Source: Candidatus Omnitrophota bacterium (GTDB lineage: Bacteria > Omnitrophota > Gorgyraeia > Tantalellales > Tantalellaceae). Taken from it: a DNA stretch of 58,482 nt. Numbering within the stretch: the first letter of the stretch is position 1; each line of letters opens with the position of its first letter. A program made the position numbers and the translations under genes. Positions 47,442 through 56,100 of this stretch are shown piece by piece. The notes below the pieces were generated by a model. That model did no database searches and was not told where the DNA came from. It saw nothing but the letters and a program-made list of their open reading frames with translations. The DNA is taken from contig JADGBR010000011.1 of NCBI GenBank assembly GCA_015231405.1, forward strand, positions 1 to 58,482, given 5' to 3'.

Positions 47442-48217
47442 TGGCGGACGATATTCTTTCGATAGGCGGGGAAAAGATAGGGTCGCGGCTATTTATCGGG
47501 ACGGGGAAATTTTCCGATGAGAGGATGATAAAAGACGTGATCTCGGCTTCGGGCGCGCAGGTAATAACCGTGGCGCTCAGGAGGGTCGACGCAGGCGTTC
47601 GCGGCGATAATGTTCTCGAGTATATCCCCCAAGGGAGTATCCTCATGACGAACACCTCTGGGGCCAGGAACGCGGATGAGGCCGTCCGGATAGCCAGGAT
47701 AGCCCGTGCAGCGGGATGCGGGAACTGGATAAAGATAGAGGTCATCAACGATAATAGGTATCTTCTTCCCGACAACCTGGAAACGTTAAAGGCCGTGGAA
47801 GTCCTCGTAAAAGAAGGGTTCATAGTTCTTCCGTACATGAACCCGGACCTTGTTATCGGGCGGAGACTTTTAGAAGCCGGGGCCGCGGCGGTGATGCCGC
47901 TCGGTTCGCCTATCGGGAGCAATAGGGGGCTCAGGACGGAAGAAATAGTGAAAATAATGGCGAGGGAGCTTAAAGGCTCCGTAATAGTGGACGCGGGCCT
48001 GGGGGCCCCTTCCGACGCCGCGAGGTGCATGGAGATGGGATGCGCCGCCGTACTCGTGAATACGGCTATCGCCGTATCGCCTGACCCGGCTAACATGGCC
48101 AGAGCTTTCTCCGAAGCCGTGATAGCGGGGAGGAGGGCATATATCGCGGGTCTTGCCCCTTCCATCGAGACGGCGGAAGCGTCGTCGCCATTGACGGGTT
48201 TCCTGGGGGAAGAATAA
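47441..48217 (+). CDS. thiG: Thiazole synthase ThiG
   Basis: 258 residues, full length. It builds the thiazole phosphate from deoxyxylulose phosphate, dehydroglycine and ThiS thiocarboxylate. Diagnostic motifs: '[10 protein letters not shown]', 'VITVALRRV', the Schiff-base Lys region '[16 protein letters not shown]', '[17 protein letters not shown]' and '[20 protein letters not shown]'. Overlaps thiS by one base. Confidence 0.95.
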   Translation: MADDILSIGGEKIGSRLFIGTGKFSDERMIKDVISASGAQVITVALRRVDAGVRGDNVLEYIPQGSILMTNTSGARNADEAVRIARIARAAGCGNWIKIEVINDNRYLLPDNLETLKAVEVLVKEGFIVLPYMNPDLVIGRRLLEAGAAAVMPLGSPIGSNRGLRTEEIVKIMARELKGSVIVDAGLGAPSDAARCMEMGCAAVLVNTAIAVSPDPANMARAFSEAVIAGRRAYIAGLAPSIETAEASSPLTGFLGEE

Positions 48218-48262
48218 TGTGCTAGTTTGCGGCAAGTCGGCATTGAGAGGAATTGGCGACGC

Positions 48263-48297
48263 CGTCATTGCGAGGAGCGGCAGCGACGAAGCAATCC
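48263..48297. repeat. CGTCATTGCGAGG half copy
   Basis: Half palindrome (CGTCATTGCGAGGAGCGG...GACGAAGCAATCC) between thiG and thiH, ending 7 bases before the thiH ATG. Confidence 0.8.
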
Positions 48298-48303
48298 ATA
48301 AAG

Positions 48304-49413
48304 ATGACAGGATTTTACGAAATATACAAACGATATGACCGTTCCGATATCGCTCGGGCTCAGGCCGGCTTTAAAGAAGCTGACATAAGGTCGGCCCTGG
48401 CGAAAGATGCGATCTCTGCCTCGGATTACCTCGCTCTTTTATCCGCGAGCGCCACGCCGTTTCTTGAGGATATGGCAAGGCGGTCACGGGATATCACTCT
48501 CAGGAATTTCGGGAGGGCCATTCAGCTATACGCCCCCCTGTACCTTTCGGACCACTGCGATAACGAATGCGTTTACTGCGGGTTTAAGAGAACCGCCGCC
48601 GGCAAAAGGCGAAAGCTAGATCCTCGTCAAGCCGGCAAAGAGGCGGAGTATATAGCTTCGCTTGGCATACGGCATATGCTGTTACTTACCGGAGGATCGA
48701 GAAAAGAGAGCCCCCTCGAGTATATCAGGGACTCGGTTTTGGCCGTTAAAGAGCATGTTCCCGCGGTTTCGCTAGAGATCTATCCCCTGGAGACGGACGA
48801 ATACCGGGTGATGGTCGAAGCCGGGGCGGACGGTCTTACCGTTTACCAGGAGACATATGACGAGGAGCTTTACGACAGGGTGCATCTATCAGGGCCTAAA
48901 AAAGATTACCTGTTCCGTATGGACGCTCCCGAACGCGCCGCTCTCGCGGGCATGAGGGCGGTAAATATAGGCGTGCTATTCGGGCTCGGAGAAGCTAGAG
49001 AAGACGCTTTTTTCATGGGTCGGCACGCGGAGTATCTCCAGGAAAAATACCCGGCCTGTGAAATAAGCGTGTCCGTGCCGCGACTCCGGGCAGGCGATTC
49101 CGGAAGTTACCGGCCGCGGAAGGTCACGGACAGCGACATAGTCCAGATAATTACCGCCGCGAGGTTGTTCCTTCCCAGAAGCGGGATAACGGTGTCGACA
49201 AGGGAAACCGCGGAATTCAGGGATAACATTGTATCGCTGGGCGTAACAAGGATGTCCGCCGGCTCGGTGACCGCCGTCGGGGGTTATGCCGTTAATAAAG
49301 ACAAGGACCTCTCATACCAGTTCCATGTTTCCGACGATAGGGACATTTCGGCGGTACGGAAAATGCTTGAGTCGAAAGGTTACCAGGCGGTGTTTTACGA
49401 CCATGTGCCATAA
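48304..49413 (+). CDS. thiH: 2-iminoacetate synthase ThiH
   Basis: 369 residues from the ATG at 48304; an in-frame TTG at 48253 would translate the repeat. Radical SAM enzyme that cleaves tyrosine to dehydroglycine for ThiG. The [4Fe-4S] triad is 'CDNECVYC' after 'APLYLSDH', followed by 'RHMLLLTGGSRKESPLEYI' and the conserved 'GLTVYQETYDEELYDRVH'. The choice of ThiH rather than the glycine oxidase ThiO route fits an anaerobe. Confidence 0.94.
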   Translation: MTGFYEIYKRYDRSDIARAQAGFKEADIRSALAKDAISASDYLALLSASATPFLEDMARRSRDITLRNFGRAIQLYAPLYLSDHCDNECVYCGFKRTAAGKRRKLDPRQAGKEAEYIASLGIRHMLLLTGGSRKESPLEYIRDSVLAVKEHVPAVSLEIYPLETDEYRVMVEAGADGLTVYQETYDEELYDRVHLSGPKKDYLFRMDAPERAALAGMRAVNIGVLFGLGEAREDAFFMGRHAEYLQEKYPACEISVSVPRLRAGDSGSYRPRKVTDSDIVQIITAARLFLPRSGITVSTRETAEFRDNIVSLGVTRMSAGSVTAVGGYAVNKDKDLSYQFHVSDDRDISAVRKMLESKGYQAVFYDHVP

Positions 49414-49422
49414 AAGCAGGGG

Positions 49423-49532
49423 GCATGGGTACAGGGCATAGCGCAGAGCGCATGGAGCATGGCGTCCGGTTAGGGGGAAACGAGTGGATACAAGACATAA
49501 ATACGCTATGCGCCAAACGCTATGCGCTCTGC
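49423..49532. repeat. Heptad-period inverted array before the archease gene
   Basis: Left units at 49423-49464: GCATGGG, TACAGGG, CATAGCG, CAGAGCG, CATGGAG, CATGGCG. Right units at 49504-49531: CGCTATG, CGCCAAA, CGCTATG, CGCTCTG. The arms share reverse-complement words such as CGCAGAGCGCAT. The right arm contains an ATG (49522) in frame with the archease gene. Confidence 0.8.
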
Positions 49533-49533
49533 G

Positions 49534-49947
49534 ATGGAAATAATGCGAAGATACGAACAGATACCGCATACGGCCGACCTTGCGGCTAGAATATACGGTG
49601 AGACACTTCCCGAGCTTTTCGCGAACGCCGCTTTCGCTATGTTCGAACTGATAGGGGAAGCGGTGGAGGGGTCGCGCGGGGAGAAGTCCAATGTAGAACT
49701 TGAAGGAGCCGACCTTGAAGATATTTTGATAAGATGGCTGAACGAGTTACTATACATATCGTTCCATAACAAGATCAAATTGACCAGATTCGAGATCAAA
49801 AGCCTGACCGGCGAGAGGATAAAAGCAGAAGTTTCCGGAAGGCCGTTTTCAGCCATTATCCACGAAATAAAAGCTGCTACTTACCACGACGTAACCATTT
49901 CCAAAACCCACCAGGTATATTCAGTAACGATTGTATTCGATATCTAA
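49534..49947 (+). CDS. Archease family protein
   Basis: About 137 residues from the ATG at 49534 (49543 is also possible; 49522 lies within the heptad array). Family motifs: 'YEQIPHTADLAARIYGETLP', with a metal-binding Asp, 'ELFANAAFAMFELI', 'WLNELLYISFHNKI' and 'IKAATYHDVTI'. Archease activates the RNA ligase RtcB, speeding guanylylation and metal exchange. RtcB is not encoded in this window, so the partner must be elsewhere or the protein has another client. Confidence 0.88.
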   Translation: MEIMRRYEQIPHTADLAARIYGETLPELFANAAFAMFELIGEAVEGSRGEKSNVELEGADLEDILIRWLNELLYISFHNKIKLTRFEIKSLTGERIKAEVSGRPFSAIIHEIKAATYHDVTISKTHQVYSVTIVFDI

Positions 49948-49978
49948 TTGGGGACGTCTATACCCCGTCCCCAGAGGA

Positions 49979-50060
49979 GTCATTGCGAGGAGGCCAAAGG
50001 CCGACGAAGCAATCCCCGCAAAGTGAGATCGCTTCGTCGCTTCGTTCCTCGCGATGACGG
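49979..50060. repeat. CGTCATTGCGAGG-family palindrome
   Basis: Full palindrome (GTCATTGCGAGGAGGCC...GACGAAGCAATCC, then GATCGCTTCG...CCTCGCGATGACGG). The rest of the gap to 50189 is A/T-rich with no clear promoter. Confidence 0.8.
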
Positions 50061-50189
50061 TGGTGTATTCTATGACTGGAATATTATGTTAATATTTCAA
50101 AAATCTAGCATATTTATTTGTCTTCCCCCAATCCCCCGGGTAATCTTGAATATGTCACTTTTAGTTTATTAACAAAGGGATTTTTCTGC

Positions 50190-53100
50190 ATGAAATGTAA
50201 ATACTTTATAAAATTCACTTCGATCCTGATTACTGCTTCTTTTCTTTCAAGCAGTACTTTGGGCTATGCTCGGGAGGAATTCGGCGGGGTTGCCCCTATC
50301 CGCGAGGACAGAGAGGCTGCTATAAGTATTAACAACACAGTTAATGTGCCGGCTTCTTTGGGAAGGGTGAAGAGATCATTTTCGGGAAAGGAAGGAGATG
50401 GGCCTTCCCTTATTCATATCCAGGACGCACATTGCGTTTATCCCTGCCAGGAGAGGATAAATTCCATTCTCGAACGGGTCGAAAAAGACCGTGGCATAAG
50501 AAGGATCTTCCTCGAGGGCGGGTCGGGGGCTTATGACCTTACGATCTTCAGGCAGATACCGGACAGGGAACTCAGACGGAAGGTCACGGATGTATTTCTA
50601 GAGGAGGGCATCATTAACGCGGCGGAGTATTTCGCCGCGAATAGCGCGAGGGAAATAGAGGTGACAGGCGTCGAGGATAAGGACCTGTATATAAAGAATC
50701 TCGGAGTTTTCAGGAACGCGAATAACTCTATAGCCGCTGAACTTGGTTCATTGGAAAAGTTCAACGGGGTTATCAAAAAAATAGCGGCCGGAGTCTTTTC
50801 GGATAAGCTGGTCGAGTTTTACAGGTATTACCTGGGATATAAACTGGATAAAATTGGCCTGGCCGAATATATCATCTACCTGAGAAGGGCTTTGGCGCCG
50901 TTCCCCGGCCGAAAAACACCGGGAGAGGGGAATATTGACAGGCTCGTTAAACTTTTTTCGATGGAGGAAGCCATTGATTTTAAAAAAGCAGAGAAGGAAA
51001 GGGCGAACCTAATGGATCTTCTTTTCAAGACCCTCCCGAACTCGATGAAAGAGACACTGGTGAATGAAATGATCGAATACAAAAAAGGAGGGCTTTCGGA
51101 CCTGGAGTTCAACGAATCTGTCTGGGGCCTCTTCGGGAAGACGGCGATCAAGTCCGGGGCTGAATACGAGGAGCTCGCGAAATATCTCGAGTATCTAAGG
51201 GAATGGTCGGGCGTCGACAGCCTTAAGCTGATGAGCGAGATCCCTCTCATGGAAAGCGAGCTTAAGAGCCTCATCCCCTCTAGCGCAAGTGAAAAGGCCA
51301 TTATCGGTATCTGGGACAGGGTCGATAAGGTGGAAAAGATACTGGGCTATAAACTTACGAGCACTGAATACAGTGACATCAGATCCGACCCGGATAAATA
51401 CACTTTTGGGGCGATCCTAGCCGATATGAAAAAAGTTTTCGGGCCGGAGTTCTCAGGCGATATAGGATCTCTCGACCTCGAGCTCAAGAAAAACGATCCG
51501 GAGGATCGTTTCATAAAGGATATTTTCGAGTTTTATGAATTTTCTTTCGAGAGAGATGACGTATTCGTGTCAAAGATCTCGGCCGGACGGTCCGGGGGAG
51601 AAGGGCAGGGCGGAGGAGCGGACGTTTTCATGACGGGCGGGTTCCATACGGACAATATCTGCGGGCTTTTTGAGAAGAAAGGGGTTTCTTATGTTTCGAT
51701 CATCCCGAAGTTCGACAACGAGGAAGGTTCGTCGGAGAGATACTTCGGCATACTCGCCGGTACGAGGACCGGGCTCGTGGGAAACATAAACGCGGCGATG
51801 TCGAATCTCCAGGTCCCGTCGCTCCTGGACGCGGCGCTCGGCGAGGAAGTGTGGGGGAAAGGCGGAATAGAGAGGATGGAAGCGGCGGTATATGTGCAGA
51901 CTCTGGCCTTTAAGGGATACAGGGTGGAGATATACGACAAAGGCACGGGCGAAACAGTTTTTTCTTACGGTCGAGGCGTAATACTTCTCCGGTGCTCCAA
52001 AGAGGATTTTCCGCGCGCGGTGCATGAGAGATTTATGGCAGAGACCCAGGGGCATGGGTCGGAGGGCAAGGCGGAAGTTCCGGACGATGCGGATGTGGAT
52101 GAGGCGAATGTCCGTAAAATCCTTGATGAGAGGAAGTATCTGGAGGATGAAGAGCTCTCGTCCATTGTCGAGGATATCATAATGCTGCACGAGCAATTCG
52201 ACAGGGAACTTGAAGGCACAAGGAAAGGGTCGAACGATCCGGCGAGATACAAAATATCCATACGCGAGATAAAAAGGTTCTCCGATAATTTCAAGCAATT
52301 GTTCCAGGCACTGTTGAATGGAGGAAAAACACGAAAAGAAGCCATTAAGGAAGCTAAAATTCAAGCCTTAAAAAATATTTATGCCGATATGTCAGACGTG
52401 GGGCAGAAAGATCGTGGATTCGGGAGAATAATGTTCGAAGAGATATGCCGGAACACAAGTTATCCCTGGCCGCAGCCAGGGGCGGACGGTATAGTCCCTG
52501 GGCAACAGATACAGGAGTGGATGGAACGCATGATGAGAGAAGCTGCTGGAGGCATCCGGGAAGCCCAGGAGATCGCCCGGGACATAAAAGAGTTTCTTGA
52601 CGGTAATGAAAATAATATTTTCGACCAAACGTACGCCAAGCTCGTTCGCGCGATAGAGGGCGGCATACCGTCCCTGTTCATAAAGGAGAAAGACACGCTC
52701 GGGGCCCTCGAGCGGGCGATAAAGAAATACTCGGAAAAGCCGGGCGTCAAGGTCGAGAAGATGGAATGCACGCCGTACAGCGACTCGGCCCAGCTTATCG
52801 GCGGGTTCATGCCGAAGGGCAGGGTCGATGTGAAGAAAGCTTACGAGAATGTCGGCGAGGCGATAGCCGGCAAGGGTAAGCTATCGGTCGTCGAGATCCT
52901 GGCGGAACTTCTCGATAAAACGAAAGACGAGGTTACCGAAAAAGAAATACAAGATTTCACGGATATCTTTAACGACGGACAGAATGCGGACGAGGGGCTT
53001 ATCATAGCCGCGGCGATGATAATAGAGGATTCGAAGACCTGGCGGAACAAGCTTAATTATGAAAATGGCCTCCTGGCCCGTATCGTCAAGCAATGCAACG

Positions 53101-56100
53101 AGGATAAGGGAACGACATATATCTTCAACATACAGGATATCGAGGCCTTGCCCGCAAGGATCCGCGCCCAGCTTAACGCGTTCCTCCTTACCGGCGAGCT
53201 CCGCGTGCCGGGCGCTCCGAAAGAAGAGGACAGGAAACTCATCGCCCCGAAGAACTTGAGGATAATAGCGTCGATGAGCGAGGAAGCGGTCCTCGAGGAC
53301 GGGGCATTCTACGACAGGTTCCTTAGGAAGAAAGTGGCATCAGCCGATGGAAATGATATTAAAGCTCTTATTAAAATGGATCATCCCAAGATCAATGACG
53401 CGGTGATCGAGTTTCTGCTCAAAGTAAAAGAGCAATTTAATAAAGCCGATATAAGTTGCGCTTATGTGGATCTAGTGAACATAGCCACTTACACCGCTAA
53501 GTCGTGGGAAAAACTTGAAGGAGCGCGTGACCAGTTAGACGTATGCGAGTATGAGGCTAGAATATATTTTGAGTCTTCGCTCAAGACGCGAGCAGAAAGG
53601 GTAAAGATAAAATTTAAGCTTATGGAGACAGGAAAATTCAAAGGCGCTCCTGTTATGTCCCCGGCGCCAGCGGCACCTTTAGCCCCTTCAGCCCCTTCAG
53701 CCCCTTCGCCGATGCCAGTACCCGCGCCAAGTGTATTGCCGGGGAACGTTCCGCCTTCGCAGTTTAGTCCGATAGTTGCCGGCGATGAGCAGAAGAAGAA
53801 AATGTTCCGGATATCAGTTTTCATAATGTATGTCAGGAATGTTACGGGGAGTAATATAACGATCAGCGAATTGATGGGTTATCTTATCAATAATGCCGAT
53901 GTGATAAAAACGAGATTTGGGGAAGAGCTCCATAATGAAGTAGTAGCATTTCTGGCAGAAGCTGTTGGCAGGTTAGGAGACATAAGTATTGATCAGTTCC
54001 CGGCTGATCAAGCGGGTGTGAAAATAGGAACACATTTCGCTAGCCCTCTTAATAAGAAGATCCTGGACGCGAGATATGACAGTGCCGAACGCCGCGTCTT
54101 TTTCGATAACGACGGCCCGGGTCTCAAAATAAACAAGAACATAGCCGGACGGCTGGACAAATACATGGCCGGAAAGAAACTATCCCTTGGCGTCCTGGAG
54201 TTTACTTCGGGACAGGAGGACGAGATCATAACGGCATTCTTTTTGGACGAGCTGGATTACTTCATAGACACCGACGAAAAACGCATGCTCTCATCCGTCG
54301 CCCGGTCCATGGAATACGGTAACGGCGTCATAAGGATCGAAGGCGCGACGGGCGCGGGTAAAACTTATACCGCGGAGGTGCTGTCCCGGATCATGGATTT
54401 CGGCGACGAGATAAGGCCGCGTTTTTACGCGGAGCCCGTGAACAAGGAGACGAAGCTCGCCCGTTTCCTCGGATATTTCCGGGCCGATAAATACGGGTAT
54501 TATTCCATAGACCAGACAACTCCCTTCCTGGATATCATTAAACACGGCGGCGTAGCCGCCATATCCGAGATAAATACGGCGGTCAAGGACGAGTACTCGA
54601 AACTCGCCTGGTGGTTCATACAGTTCGCCCGCGGTGATAAGGAGATATTTCTCAACGAATACCCGCGTAAGGGCGATGACGGCGCGATAAGCCCTTCGGT
54701 GAGGCGCCATCCGAAGTCGTTAATAATATTCGACGTCAATCCCGAGGATTTCGAGGGAAGGGGCAAATTCCCGAGGGAACTTATCGAGAATACCCCGAGC
54801 GTTTATGTTGAGCAGAAGATGAACGATGTTGGTCATATAAAGAAAGTGACTAGAGCCTTTCTTAAACACCTGGAAGACGGCGGGACGAAGGACCAGCTGG
54901 TCGAATTCATTTCCCAGGCGCATATCGCCGTATTTGACAAAATAAAAGTAGCCAATGAGAACGGAGACAGGTACCCGCCTTTAAGCTACAGGGAACTGGC
55001 GAGGGTCACGAGGAGCATACTCGCTGGGCTCGCCATGAATGAGTCCCTGGTCATGGCTGAAAAAGCGGTGAACAAATATTACATCAAGGCGTTCGTTTCG
55101 GAACAGATAAAAAGCGATCTGAAAACAGAGCTTGACTTGTGGTCGGCTACGGAGGAGAGGGACGAGATAATTAAAGATGTCCTTTTCGGGAGACCGGAAG
55201 GAAGAAGCCCGCCGGTCCTTGTCGCGTCGTCTTCCGACGAAGACCCGTTCGGGGACATCGATTCGGCGGTTAATAAGTTCAAAGAAGAAAATCCCGATAA
55301 AAAACTTTACCGTGAACGCGTAAGAATAACCTGGTTCGACGACGAGTTCAAGCTGTTCGGCGGGTTCCTGCCTATATCCCTCAGGGAAAAAGCCTCGACC
55401 GCCTCGGCTAGATTGAAGACTTTACTCGCCGACGGGGAGACAAGAGCTAAAGCTAACGGCATATACCGCGAGATCCGGAAAGAGAGCGGCCAGCCGGAAC
55501 AGGACCTCCCGGAAGATATTTCGGGGCTGGACGACGGCTATATCCTTTCCCTAAGCGAGGCGCTTGACCCTTTGAACAGTAAACAGGAATGGCGCCAGGC
55601 GCTCAGGTATGAGAACGGAATTATACCGCGTCTTATCGACGAGGCAAGTAAGGAAAAAGAGAAGAACGGCGACAAGGCCAAAATATTCATTATCGAACTC
55701 GAGAATATCCACAGGATAAAGCCGGGCCTCGCCGTCGCTTTCAACACCATTCTCCAGGAAGGGTACTATTACGACCCCGTCGACAAGGTTAGAAAACAGG
55801 TCCCGGACAATCTAAAATTCGTGGCGACAAGTATAACCGAAGCGGCACTCCCGTTCTCCGTAGCGGAAGAATCGAGGTGGGTGAGGCTTAAACAGAGCGA
55901 AAGAGTTCTTGATATGACAGCTTCGGACGCCGAATTGATGCTGAAAGGATGCGCGGTCAGTATCGGCAATAAGGTGAGAAAAGGGATGGGGATAGATATC
56001 GTCACCCCTGGGCTGGCCGTTAATAAATATTCGAACGAAATATGCGAATTTCTTGAACCTTTCCTGAGGCGGAACGCCGTTTCGAGCAAGGAGGCGAAGC

